Assembly (NCBI RefSeq): GCF_900094555.1
Contig: NZ_FMAC01000001.1
Location: forward strand, 372,001-436,000
DNA: 64,000 nt
From: Martinezella hainanensis
GTDB lineage: Bacteria > Pseudomonadota > Alphaproteobacteria > Rhizobiales > Rhizobiaceae
Direction: 5' to 3'
The notes below the pieces were generated by a model. The model was not told the origin of the DNA. It did no database searches and worked only from the letters and a program-made list of their open reading frames with translations. Shown here in pieces: positions 48,918 to 57,338 of this stretch. A program made the position numbers and the translations under genes. How positions within the stretch are numbered: position 1 is the first letter of the stretch; each line of letters opens with the position of its first letter.

Positions 48918-49709
48918 ATGCGTCGGCTTCTGGCATGCCTACTGCCGCTCGCCCTTTTCTTGAATGGCTGCACGACGGGCTATGATGCCCTATCGACGGC
49001 GGCTCTTCCCAAGACCAGGTTCGCCGATACGAAACCCCAGGATTTCGGCCGCGATCATCCCGAGCGTCACCCCATCCATGGCATCGATATTTCCAAATGG
49101 CAGGGCGATATCGATTGGAAAGCCGTCAAGGGTTCCGGTGTCGCCTTCGTTTTTATCAAGGCGACGGAAGGCAAGGATCGGATCGATCCTCGTTTCACCG
49201 AGTATTGGAATGAGGCGAGCGGTGCGGGACTTCTGCACGCGCCCTATCATTTCTTCTATTTCTGCTCCACGGCCGACGAGCAGGCCGATTGGTTCATCCG
49301 CAATGTACCGAAGGATGCCATGGCGCTTCCTCCAGTCGTCGACGTTGAATGGAACCCCGGCTCCCCGACCTGCAAGACCAGGCCGGCTCCCGAAACGGTG
49401 CGAACGGAAATCAAGCGGTTCATGGATCGCCTTGAGGCCTATTATGGCAAGCGCCCGATCATCTATACTTCGGTCGACTTCCACCGCGAGAATCTTGCCG
49501 GCTATTTCAAGGATTATCACTTCTGGGTCCGCTCGGTCGCCAAGCATCCGAAAGAGACCTATGCAGACCGCAGCTGGGCCTTCTGGCAATATACCTCGAC
49601 GGGAGTCATCCCCGGCATCAAAGGCCCGACGGACATCAATGTTTTTGCCGGCTCCGAGCAGAACTGGCAAAACTGGGTGGCGGCAGTAGAGAAGCAGGGA
49701 AATTCTTAA
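48918..49709 (+). CDS. GH25 lysozyme, predicted lipoprotein
   Basis: A 263-residue N,O-diacetylmuramidase of glycoside hydrolase family 25. The signal peptide ends in the lipobox FLNGC near residue 17. The domain starts with HGIDISKWQGDIDW (catalytic-face Asp), continues with VAFVFIKATEG and PYHFFYF, and has the DxE motif in VVDVEWNPG. The end is WAFWQYTSTGVIPGIKGPTDINVFAG, typical of GH25. The ATG at 48918 has AGGA five bases upstream; a start at 48879 would add 13 polar residues and spoil the signal. Confidence 0.93.
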   Translation: MRRLLACLLPLALFLNGCTTGYDALSTAALPKTRFADTKPQDFGRDHPERHPIHGIDISKWQGDIDWKAVKGSGVAFVFIKATEGKDRIDPRFTEYWNEASGAGLLHAPYHFFYFCSTADEQADWFIRNVPKDAMALPPVVDVEWNPGSPTCKTRPAPETVRTEIKRFMDRLEAYYGKRPIIYTSVDFHRENLAGYFKDYHFWVRSVAKHPKETYADRSWAFWQYTSTGVIPGIKGPTDINVFAGSEQNWQNWVAAVEKQGNS

Positions 49710-49788
49710 TACTGAGCCCATTTCACTCTTGCTTATGTCACAATCTTCTGTGAAAGCGACCCTATTCTATCACTAGGAAGGATCGCTC

Positions 49789-51033
49789 ATGGATCGTCAC
49801 ACCATTCGACGCGGCGCTCTTGCGTTGCTCTTCGCTTCCGCCATGACCGGTACGGCATTGGCTCAAAGCGCGGCTCCAGCCGCAGTGCCGCCGGCGAGCA
49901 GCGACGCAACGCCAAAAGCAGCCTGCGGCGGCGATCTCGCGGCTTTTCTGGCCGGCGTAAAGGCTGAGGCGATTGCCGGTGGCACGGATGCAGCCGCCGC
50001 CGACAAGGCCCTCGCCGGCGCGCAGATCGACCCTAAGGTCCTTGCCATGGACCGTAATCAGGGCGTCTTCCGCCAGACCTTCCTGGAATTCTCGCAACGC
50101 ACCGTCAGCCAGGGCCGCCTAGACATCGGCCGTCAAAAGATGAAGCAATATGCCGACGTCTTCGCAAAGGCTGAACAGGATTATGGTATTCCTCCGGCCG
50201 TAATCACAACCTATTGGGCAATGGAAACAGATTTCGGCGCTGTTCAGGGCAATTTCAACACCCGCAACGCCTTGGTCACCCTCGCTCATGATTGCCGCCG
50301 GCCGGATTCTTTCCGCCCGCGACTGATCGCCCTGATCAAGATGGTGCAGGACGGCGACGCTGATCCGGCAACGACGACCGGCGCGTGGGCTGGGGAAATT
50401 GGCCAAACGCAGATGCTCCCGCCCTCGATCATTGCTTACGGCACCGATGGCGATGGCGATGGCCACGTCAACTTAAAGACCAGCGCGCCTGACGTGATTC
50501 TGACCACGGCAAAATTTCTCCAAAGTCTCGGCTTCGTTCGCGATCAACCCTGGCTGCAGGAAGTTTCAGTACCAGACAACCTGCCTTGGGAAAAATCCGG
50601 CATCGGCGGCACGTTGACGGCCGGTGACTGGTTCAAGCTCGGCGTCAAGCCGCGTGACGGCAATACGAATTTCGCCTCGCTGCCGGCCGCGCTTATCATG
50701 CCGCAGGGCCGCAAAGGCCCCACCTTCCTGACCTATCCGAACTACAATGCCTTTCTCGGCTGGAACCAGTCCTTCATCTACACGACCTCGGCAGCCTATT
50801 TCGCCACCCGCTTTGCTGGCGCTCCGCCCTATAACAAGGGCAACCCCGAGGCAGGCCTCAACGATGTCGACATGAAGGCGCTTCAGACCAAGCTCGTCGC
50901 CCGCGGCTACGATGTCGGCAAGATCGACGGCATTCTGGGTTCCGGCACGCGTGTCGCCATCCAGAAGGAACAGTTCCGTCTGGGGTTGCCGGCAGACGGC
51001 TGGGCGACGGCGGCGCTGCTCAACGCGCTCTGA
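49789..51033 (+). CDS. MltB-family lytic murein transglycosylase
   Basis: A 414-residue exported enzyme with a signal peptide (cleavage expected after GTALA, near residue 25). The SLT_2 domain carries the catalytic Glu in TTYWAMETDFGAVQGNF, then GAWAGEIGQTQMLPPSIIAYGTDGDGDGHVNL and WEKSGIGGTL. The C terminus (about residues 355-414, MKALQTKLVARGYDVGKIDGILGSGTRVAIQKEQ) is a PG_binding_1 domain. Strong ribosome binding site AGGAAGGA before the ATG. Ends at a clear terminator. Confidence 0.94.
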   Translation: MDRHTIRRGALALLFASAMTGTALAQSAAPAAVPPASSDATPKAACGGDLAAFLAGVKAEAIAGGTDAAAADKALAGAQIDPKVLAMDRNQGVFRQTFLEFSQRTVSQGRLDIGRQKMKQYADVFAKAEQDYGIPPAVITTYWAMETDFGAVQGNFNTRNALVTLAHDCRRPDSFRPRLIALIKMVQDGDADPATTTGAWAGEIGQTQMLPPSIIAYGTDGDGDGHVNLKTSAPDVILTTAKFLQSLGFVRDQPWLQEVSVPDNLPWEKSGIGGTLTAGDWFKLGVKPRDGNTNFASLPAALIMPQGRKGPTFLTYPNYNAFLGWNQSFIYTTSAAYFATRFAGAPPYNKGNPEAGLNDVDMKALQTKLVARGYDVGKIDGILGSGTRVAIQKEQFRLGLPADGWATAALLNAL

Positions 51034-51053
51034 TTTCTCCCATAGATCGATCG

Positions 51054-51080
51054 AAAAGGCGGCTCCTGGCCGCCTTTTTT
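51054..51080 (+). terminator. Intrinsic terminator after the MltB-type gene
   Basis: AAAAGGCGGC (51054-51063) pairs with GCCGCCTTTT (51069-51078) and the T run extends to 51080. Confidence 0.92.
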
Positions 51081-51188
51081 GTATCTGCCCCTCGTAACCG
51101 TGAGCATCCACAACCTCAAAGCAGCAAGAAACGGGTGGAGAGCCCGCACTCTTCCGGTTTAGATGCATCGAAAGAGAGGAGAGATGTC

Positions 51189-52115
51189 ATGAATGGCGAA
51201 CATCGAATGAGCGCTTCGACCTGGGGCCTTCTATTGTTGCTTGGACTGATCTGGGGCGGCTCGTTCTTTTTCGCACGCATCGCGGTTCACCATGTGCCGC
51301 CTTTCACGCTCGTCCTGCTGCGTCTGTTCTTGGCGGCGGTGGCGCTGCACGTCTACCTTGCCGGTCGCCTTGGCATCTATCAGTCGCTGCGGCAGCACTG
51401 GCGGCAATTTCTGCTGTTGGGCTTGATCAACAACGCGATACCACATGCGCTGATCTTCTGCGGCCAGACGCAGATGGGCGCCGGGCTTGCATCCATCCTG
51501 AACGCGACGACGCCGATGTGGACCGTGTTGATCGGCAATCAGCTGACAACGGACGAGCGCCTGACATCGGCCAAGCTGGTTGGCTGCCTCACCGGTCTAC
51601 TCGGAACGATCGTGTTGCTCGGCCCGAGCGTTACAAGCAGCGGCTCCGTTCCCTTCTGGGCGCTATCATTGCCGATCCTCGCGGCGATCTCCTACGGATT
51701 TGCAGCGATTTATGCCAAACAGTTCAAAGGTATAGCGCCGCCGGTTGTGGCAGCGGGCCAGTTGACGGGCTCCTCGCTCATCATGCTGCCGGTCGCGTTG
51801 GTGATCGACCAGCCTTGGACGCTCGCCACCCCTCCGCTGGCGGCGATTGCCGCCATTCTCGGCCTGGCGCTGCTATCGACCGCCTTCGCCTATATTCTCT
51901 ACTTTCGCATCATCGAGCTTGCCGGCGCCACCAATACCTCGCTCGTCACACTGCTGGTGCCACCAAGCGCACTATTGCTCGGCTTCCTCTTTCTCGGCGA
52001 GCGGATGGGTCCTGCGGAAATCACCGGCATGCTGCTCATAGCAGCAGGTCTGCTCGTCCTCGATGGACGGCTTTTCATGTGGATGAAACGCGGCGCCAGA
52101 ACGCACGAAACATGA
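51189..52115 (+). CDS. DMT superfamily permease (EamA domains)
   Basis: A 308-residue ten-helix permease with two EamA repeats. The first repeat starts at TWGLLLLLGLIWGGSFFFARIAV and ends at LGLINNAIPHALIFCGQTQMGAGLASILNATTPMWTVLIG. The second runs to LVPPSALLLGFLFLGERMGPAEITGMLLIAAGLLVLDG. Such proteins export or import small metabolites; substrate unknown. The ATG at 51189 follows GAGGAGAG; the earlier in-frame ATG at 51135 lacks a site. Confidence 0.9.
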   Translation: MNGEHRMSASTWGLLLLLGLIWGGSFFFARIAVHHVPPFTLVLLRLFLAAVALHVYLAGRLGIYQSLRQHWRQFLLLGLINNAIPHALIFCGQTQMGAGLASILNATTPMWTVLIGNQLTTDERLTSAKLVGCLTGLLGTIVLLGPSVTSSGSVPFWALSLPILAAISYGFAAIYAKQFKGIAPPVVAAGQLTGSSLIMLPVALVIDQPWTLATPPLAAIAAILGLALLSTAFAYILYFRIIELAGATNTSLVTLLVPPSALLLGFLFLGERMGPAEITGMLLIAAGLLVLDGRLFMWMKRGARTHET

Positions 52116-52332
52116 TCTCGTGCTCCACTCGGATGGTCCGCAGTCACAGCATATTAATATTTATTCACAGCCCGTCATTGAGCCAACAATCGACATTTAT
52201 AAATCAATATCAAATCGTTGCCGCAAGTTCATCAATCACGTCGCGAACTCCATGCCGCGCCGCAGCATCGAATGTTCTTTCCAAACAACACATTTTCGAC
52301 ATAAAATTTAACGGCTGACTGAGGAGGAAGAC

Positions 52333-52410
52333 ATGGGATTAACGCGATCCATCAACGTCCTTGTGGTCGGTGCGGCCTTCGCTTTCGTCGTGACGATGCT
52401 TTTCATCTGA
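52333..52410 (+). CDS. Single-helix membrane peptide (25 aa)
   Basis: A 25-residue frame with a very strong ribosome binding site GAGGAGGAAG seven bases before its ATG and a strong terminator 65 bases after its stop. The peptide MGLTRSINVLVVGAAFAFVV and onward is one hydrophobic helix with a single Arg near the N terminus, which predicts insertion in the inner membrane with the N terminus inside. No family is recognised. Its own leader and terminator suggest an independent small transcript. Confidence 0.7.
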   Translation: MGLTRSINVLVVGAAFAFVVTMLFI

Positions 52411-52474
52411 TGGCTTTAGTGAAATTTGCAGACGACCAAACTCCGAAAAGCTAACAAAACCCCTGTTTCACTAG

Positions 52475-52511
52475 AAAAGCGCATGTCCAGGCCGGACATG
52501 CGCTTTTTTAT
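52475..52511. terminator. Strong bidirectional terminator between the small membrane peptide and metF
   Basis: AAAAGCGCATGTCC (52475-52488) pairs perfectly over 14 bases with GGACATGCGCTTTT (52494-52507); six T follow on plus. On minus the run after the stem is TTTTCTAG, downstream of metF. Confidence 0.95.
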
Positions 52512-52529
52512 TAGCGTGCGCGGCACACT

Positions 52530-53432
52530 TTAGGCGGCGGCCCCGGCCCGTGCGTCCACCTTACGCTCAAGACCCAGCCGTTCGAGCACGGCAGAAACCA
52601 GCGCTGAACGGTTCATCGTGTAGAGATGAAATTCGTGAATACCACGGCGCATCAGGTTCTGAATCTGCTCGGCAGCAACGTCGGCGGCAACTCTGGCACG
52701 CTCTTCGGTATTCTCTTCCAGACCATCGAAACGCTCGTCGAGCCAGGACGGAATATTCGTGCCGCAGGCGCCGGCGAAGCGCTTCAGTTGAGTCAGATTC
52801 TGGATCGGCATGATACCCGGCACGACCGGAATCTCGATGCCAGCCGCACGGACGCGATCATGATACCGCTCGAAAGCATCATTATCGAAGAAGAACTGGG
52901 TCAGCGCCCTGTCGGCACCGTTTTCCGCCTTGCGCTTCAGCATGTCGATATCAGCTGCCGTATCGCGGCTTTCCGGATGCTTTTCCGGATAGGCGGAGAC
53001 GGAAATATCGAAATCGCCGCGCTCGCGCAAAGCCTGCACCAGTTCCGCAGCATTGGCATAGCCGCCCGGATGCGGCTGATAGGCTGCACCGACACCACCC
53101 GGCGGATCCCCGCGCAGGGCGACGAAACGGCGAACCCCCGCAGCAAGAAACTCGTCGATCACCCGATGCGTATCCTCGCGCGTGGCACCGACGCAGGTCA
53201 GATGCGATGCTGTCGTGAACGGCGTCTCATGGATCATTTTGCGTACAGCGGAAAGCGTCGGCGCCTTGGTCGAGCCGCCTGCCCCATACGTGACTGAAAC
53301 GAACTCAGCGTCCCAATCGCTGAGCTCCTCAACGGTGTTCCACAGCTGCTGCTCGGCCTCTTCCGACTTCGGCGGAAAGAACTCGAAGGAGATGCGGATA
53401 CCGTCATTACGGCTTTCTGATCTCGAAGACAT
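52530..53432 (-). CDS. metF: Methylenetetrahydrofolate reductase MetF
   Basis: A 300-residue FAD enzyme that makes 5-methyl-THF for methionine synthesis. It has ISFEFFPPKSEEAEQQLW at the N terminus with the catalytic Glu, SVTYGAGGSTKAPTL, LTCVGATREDTHRVIDEFLAAGVRRFVALRGDPPGG and TQFFFDNDAFERYHDRVRAAGIEIPVVPGIMPIQN. The ATG at 53432 has GGGAG upstream and lies just past the stop of the ArsR-methyltransferase gene; an ATG at 53486 would add 18 residues inside that gene. Confidence 0.97.
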   Translation of the reverse strand: MSSRSESRNDGIRISFEFFPPKSEEAEQQLWNTVEELSDWDAEFVSVTYGAGGSTKAPTLSAVRKMIHETPFTTASHLTCVGATREDTHRVIDEFLAAGVRRFVALRGDPPGGVGAAYQPHPGGYANAAELVQALRERGDFDISVSAYPEKHPESRDTAADIDMLKRKAENGADRALTQFFFDNDAFERYHDRVRAAGIEIPVVPGIMPIQNLTQLKRFAGACGTNIPSWLDERFDGLEENTEERARVAADVAAEQIQNLMRRGIHEFHLYTMNRSALVSAVLERLGLERKVDARAGAAA

Positions 53433-53433
53433 G

Positions 53434-54459
53434 TCAAACTCTCCCGGCAAGAATGGGGGATGACTGGTGGCCTTGGTCGGACGCAATCAGCAACCGCGGG
53501 TCGCGCGCCAGCCAGATGGTGACGGTCAGCGCTTGACCGCCTTCCCTCCCCGAATGAAGGTCCTGTACGCGCTCGACATCCAGCCCCGCCAGTTTCAGCC
53601 AATCCGACATGGTCTGATGCGAGAAGCCGAGACGCAGATGCGCATGCTCGTCACGCAAATATTCAAGCCCGTGCGGCGCGAGGTCGATGATGACAAGCCG
53701 CCCGCCGGGCCGCAGCATTCGCGCCGCCTCGTTAATGGCGATCTCAGGCTGATCGAGGAAATGCAGCACCTGATGGATGGTAATGAGGTCGAAATCCTGC
53801 TGTTCGAGCGGCAGGTTGAAAATATCGCCATGACGTACGGAGGCGCTTGTGATGTTGGCCCGGTCGAGATTGGCACGCGCAACCGCCAGCATGTCGCGGC
53901 TGGCGTCGATGCCGATGGCGCGGCGGTAATGGCCGGTCAGAAGCTGCAGCATCCGGCCCGTGCCCGTGCCGAGATCGAGGAAGGAGTCGATCGGCTGTGG
54001 GCCGATTAGATCGATCAGCGCCTTATCGACATCCTCATCGGCGACATGGAGACGCCGCAGCTCATCCCATTCGGCGGCGTTGCGGCTGAAATAGGCCTGG
54101 GCGCGCTCCGCCCGAACACGCTTCACCGAAGAAAGCCGCTCGCCATCGCGCAACAGCACCGTATCCTTCTCGGCGGTGTGGCGCAGCAGAGCGCGCGCCA
54201 GCGTCACCGCCTTGCCCTCTTGCTTCAGGCGGAAATATGCCCAGGCGCCTTCCTGATAGCGGTCGATCAGGCCTGCCTCCCCCAGGAGCTTCAGGTGTCG
54301 GGAAATACGAGGCTGCGACTGGCCGAGAATTTCGGTAAGATCGGTCACCGTGAGATCGCCGGCGGCGAGGAGTGCGAGAAGACGCAGCCGCGTCGGTTCG
54401 CCGACCGCCTTCAGCACATCCACCACATCATCCAAGCCAAGTTTAACCAGATCCGTCAT
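53434..54459 (-). CDS. ArsR-type repressor fused to a SAM-dependent methyltransferase domain
   Basis: A 341-residue two-domain protein. Residues about 5-95 are an ArsR winged helix (VLKAVGEPTRLRLLALLAAGDLTVTDLTEILGQSQPRISRHLKLLGEAGLIDRYQEGAWAYFRL). Residues about 140-320 are a methyltransferase fold with FLDLGTGTGRMLQLLTGHY (SAM motif I) and VLHFLDQPEIAINEAARMLRPGGRLVIIDLAP. It sits directly upstream of metF, as in other rhizobia. Regulators of methionine-cycle genes that sense SAM or SAH (such as the ArsR-family SahR) suggest that the second domain senses SAM/SAH; that is inference. The ATG at 54459 is preferred over a TTG at 54474. A palindromic operator lies at 54478-54493. Confidence 0.9.
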   Translation of the reverse strand: MTDLVKLGLDDVVDVLKAVGEPTRLRLLALLAAGDLTVTDLTEILGQSQPRISRHLKLLGEAGLIDRYQEGAWAYFRLKQEGKAVTLARALLRHTAEKDTVLLRDGERLSSVKRVRAERAQAYFSRNAAEWDELRRLHVADEDVDKALIDLIGPQPIDSFLDLGTGTGRMLQLLTGHYRRAIGIDASRDMLAVARANLDRANITSASVRHGDIFNLPLEQQDFDLITIHQVLHFLDQPEIAINEAARMLRPGGRLVIIDLAPHGLEYLRDEHAHLRLGFSHQTMSDWLKLAGLDVERVQDLHSGREGGQALTVTIWLARDPRLLIASDQGHQSSPILAGRV

Positions 54460-54477
54460 TCCACACCCAATCAAGAT

Positions 54478-54493
54478 ATAAAGATATCTTTAT
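54478..54493 (-). promoter_or_regulatory. Perfect 16-bp palindromic operator upstream of the ArsR-methyltransferase-metF operon
   Basis: ATAAAGATATCTTTAT is a perfect palindrome 19 bases upstream of the start codon. On the minus strand TTGCAG, 17 bases upstream of TAAAGA, gives a possible promoter whose -10 region overlaps the palindrome, as expected for autorepression by an ArsR-type protein. Confidence 0.7.
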
Positions 54494-54600
54494 GTGATTT
54501 GGGCGCGATCTGCAAGAGCCAATCGCTCGCGACGCTATTTCGACGTCGGAAATCTGTTAGTTTCTGACGAAAACGGAATATCCGGTTACGCCGATAGGCA

Positions 54601-54630
54601 AACAAAAACCCCGGACAAGCCGGGGTTTTC
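54601..54630 (-). terminator. Intrinsic terminator downstream of ettA
   Basis: AAAACCCCGG (54605-54614) pairs with CCGGGGTTTT (54620-54629). On minus it is followed by TTTTTGTTTG, 20 bases behind the ettA stop. Confidence 0.9.
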
Positions 54631-54649
54631 GAAGAGCGAAACCGAGAGC

Positions 54650-56299
54650 CTAGCGCGTCAGTCGCTTGTGTGCCTGGCTGCCCGGATTGAGGGCATCGGG
54701 GCCGAGGCGGCGGATCTTGTCCTGCTCGTAATCTTCGAAATTGCCCTCGAACCATTCGACATGGCCTTCGCCTTCAAAGGCCAGGATATGCGTGGCCAGA
54801 CGGTCGAGGAACATGCGATCGTGGCTGATGATGATGGCGCAGCCGGCGAAGTTTTCGAGCGCGCTTTCCAGCGCCCCCAGCGTTTCCGTATCGAGGTCGT
54901 TGGTTGGTTCGTCGAGCAGAAGCACGTTGCCGCCAGCCTTCAGCATCTTGGCCAGGTGAACACGGTTGCGCTGACCGCCAGAGAGATTGCCGACCTTCTG
55001 CTGCTGGTCGCCGCCCTTGAAGTTAAAGGCGCCGCAATAGGCGCGCGAATTCATGTCGAACTTGCCGAGCTTGATGACTTCGGCGCCGCCGGAGATTTCC
55101 TCCCAGACCGTCTTATTGCCGTCAAGCGCGTCGCGGCTCTGGTCGACATAGCTGAGATGCACCGTCTCGCCGATGCGGACCGAGCCGGAATCCGGCTTTT
55201 CCTGCCCCGTGATCATCTTGAACAGGGTCGTCTTGCCGGCGCCGTTCGGACCGATGATGCCGACGATGCCGCCCGGCGGCAGCTTGATCGACAGATCGTT
55301 GACCAGCGTGCGACCTTCGAAACCCTTGGTGATGCCTTCCATCTCGATCACCACCTGGCCGAGACGCTCGCTGACCGGAATGATGATCTGCGCATCACCA
55401 GGACGCTGATTTTCGGCAGCATCGACCAGTTGTTCGTAAGCGTTGATACGCGCCTTGGACTTGGCCTGACGGGCCTTGGGGCTGGAGGCAATCCATTCCT
55501 GTTCGCGGCTGATCGCCTTCTGGCGGCCAGCTTCTTCGCGGGCTTCCTGCTGCATGCGCTTGGCCTTGGCCCGCAGATAGGCGGAATAGTTGCCTTCGTA
55601 GGGAATGCCACGGCCGCGATCGAGTTCGAGAATCCAGCCGGTAACATTGTCGAGGAAGTAGCGGTCGTGGGTGATCATCATCACGGCACCCGGATAGTCG
55701 CGCAGGTGCTTTTCCAGCCAGGCAATGGTCTCGGCGTCGAGATGGTTGGTCGGTTCGTCGAGCAGCAGCAGGTCCGGCTGCGAGAGAAGCAGGCGGCATA
55801 GCGCGATACGGCGGCGCTCACCACCGGAAAGGCTGGTGACTTCGGCATCGCGCGGCGGGCAGCACAATGCTTCCATCGCCATCTCGACCTGACTTTCCAG
55901 ATCCCAGAGATTCTGGCTGTCGATGATGTCCTGGAGCTTGGCTCCCTCTTCCGCCGTCTCGTCGGAATAGTTCATCATCAATTCGTTGTAGCGATTGAGG
56001 ATTTCGGTTTTCTTGGCAACGCCTTCCATGACGTTTTCGAAAACCGTCTTGTTGGGATCGAGCTGAGGCTCCTGCGCCAGGTACCCGATGGTCGCGCCTT
56101 CGGCCAGCCAGGCCTCGCCGGTATATTCCTTGTCGAGGCCGGCCATGATGCGCAGCACCGTCGACTTACCCGCGCCGTTCGGACCGAGAATACCGATCTT
56201 GGCATCGGGGTAGAAAGAGAGATGGATATTCTCAAGGATCTTCTTGGCGCCATAGGCCTTATTCAGACCCGACATATGATAAATGAACTGACGTGCCAT
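54650..56299 (-). CDS. ettA: Energy-dependent translational throttle protein EttA (ABC-F)
   Basis: A 549-residue soluble ABC-F ATPase that binds the ribosomal E site and gates translation by ATP/ADP state. Two nucleotide-binding domains: Walker A GPNGAGKSTVLRI near residue 38 and GPNGAGKTTLFKM near residue 355; signatures LSGGERRRIALCRLLLSQPDLLLLDEPTNHLDAE and LSGGQRNRVHLAKMLKAGGNVLLLDEPTNDLDTE. The arm between them and the P-site linker (YLRAKAKRMQQEAREEAGRQKAISREQEWI) mark EttA rather than Uup. The ATG at 56299 (MARQFIYHMSGLNK) matches the family start. Confidence 0.96.
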   Translation of the reverse strand: MARQFIYHMSGLNKAYGAKKILENIHLSFYPDAKIGILGPNGAGKSTVLRIMAGLDKEYTGEAWLAEGATIGYLAQEPQLDPNKTVFENVMEGVAKKTEILNRYNELMMNYSDETAEEGAKLQDIIDSQNLWDLESQVEMAMEALCCPPRDAEVTSLSGGERRRIALCRLLLSQPDLLLLDEPTNHLDAETIAWLEKHLRDYPGAVMMITHDRYFLDNVTGWILELDRGRGIPYEGNYSAYLRAKAKRMQQEAREEAGRQKAISREQEWIASSPKARQAKSKARINAYEQLVDAAENQRPGDAQIIIPVSERLGQVVIEMEGITKGFEGRTLVNDLSIKLPPGGIVGIIGPNGAGKTTLFKMITGQEKPDSGSVRIGETVHLSYVDQSRDALDGNKTVWEEISGGAEVIKLGKFDMNSRAYCGAFNFKGGDQQQKVGNLSGGQRNRVHLAKMLKAGGNVLLLDEPTNDLDTETLGALESALENFAGCAIIISHDRMFLDRLATHILAFEGEGHVEWFEGNFEDYEQDKIRRLGPDALNPGSQAHKRLTR

Positions 56300-56425
56300 A
56301 GCTTGGGTTACTCCACGGGCGGATAACATTGCGAATTGTGCCGCTATGTAGGCGAAACCCGGCCCTCGGGCAACGGCGAAACCTTGTCCGAGGGCATTTA
56401 TCCGCGTCGCAAAGAGCGGATTAGG

Positions 56426-57172
56426 CTAGAAACCAGCCGCATCCACCACGCCGCGATCGCAGCCGAAGGAGGTGCTGCCGGCGCCCTGGATCAATTTGCC
56501 GAGCCGTGGCTCGTTGCCTTGCAGGGGATCGATCGCATCTTCCGAGAGACCGATGGTCAGCTCAGAAATCATCCTGACATTGCCGACCCGGCGGCAGCTC
56601 ATCTTGATGCGTGCATTGGCACCCTCGCCGAAGCTCTGGTCGAAGGCGGCCTTGATACTTTCGGCATCCAGCTCCTTGCCGATATTCTGCGCGAAGAGAT
56701 CACGCACGGCCGACCCATTGAGCTCGGCAATCAGGCCGGCGGCGATGGCGAAATACTGGTCGGCGCTGAGCTTCGTGCAGGTACCGTGCTTGATCCACTC
56801 ATGCCGCTCGAGGCCGGATTGCGTGCCCGGCATCACCTTGTCGAGCTTCGTCTTGACGTCCTGGGAAAGCTGCACAGCAGGCAGGTCCTTCCAGTCGCGG
56901 CCACGATCCGCCTGCTTCAGATCCTCGGAAACATCGCAATATTCCTGCCGCATCGGCCAGAGGCCGTGCAGCGAGAAATTCGTCGCATCATGATTGTCCG
57001 ACGACTGGTTCCGGCATTCCGCCTTTTTCTGGTTCGTCTCACAAAATGCCGGCTCCCAGCTTGCCGCCAGGATAAAGCGTGTCCGCCCGCGACTATGCTC
57101 CTGCGCCATGGCGCCCGTCACGGTGCCGATCAAAAGGATTGCAACCGCGAATACCCGAAGCCAATGCTTCAT
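56426..57172 (-). CDS. Periplasmic ribonuclease T2 family protein
   Basis: A 248-residue secreted RNase (RNase I/T2 type) that cleaves RNA to 2',3'-cyclic phosphates. A signal peptide ends near AMA (residue 23). Both active-site blocks are intact: CAS I NFSLHGLWP and CAS II ERHEWIKHGTC, each with its catalytic His, plus several Cys for disulfides. It stands alone and its promoter region carries a GAAC-N7-GAAC sequence. Confidence 0.94.
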   Translation of the reverse strand: MKHWLRVFAVAILLIGTVTGAMAQEHSRGRTRFILAASWEPAFCETNQKKAECRNQSSDNHDATNFSLHGLWPMRQEYCDVSEDLKQADRGRDWKDLPAVQLSQDVKTKLDKVMPGTQSGLERHEWIKHGTCTKLSADQYFAIAAGLIAELNGSAVRDLFAQNIGKELDAESIKAAFDQSFGEGANARIKMSCRRVGNVRMISELTIGLSEDAIDPLQGNEPRLGKLIQGAGSTSFGCDRGVVDAAGF

Positions 57173-57188
57173 TCCCTGCCTCCAACTA

Positions 57189-57203
57189 GAACATTATGGG
57201 AAC
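57189..57203 (-). promoter_or_regulatory. Candidate LexA (SOS) box over the RNase T2 promoter
   Basis: GAAC-N7-GAAC, read on the minus strand as GTTCCCATAATGTTC, fits the alphaproteobacterial LexA direct repeat GTTC-N7-GTTC. The core contains CATAAT, a possible -10, and lies 17-31 bases upstream of the RNase T2 start. One such 8-base match is expected by chance in a window this size, so position is the main support. Confidence 0.45.
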
Positions 57204-57338
57204 AAATAAGCAGTTTGCTCGAAAGCGCGCAATCCTGAATCGCAGCGCTCGGAAAGATTTATTTCTGTGAGCTTCGGCACCCATCCATTGCAATCGGGCC
57301 GATGATAACCTCTCGTCCAACTGGGGAGGACCGAATAT

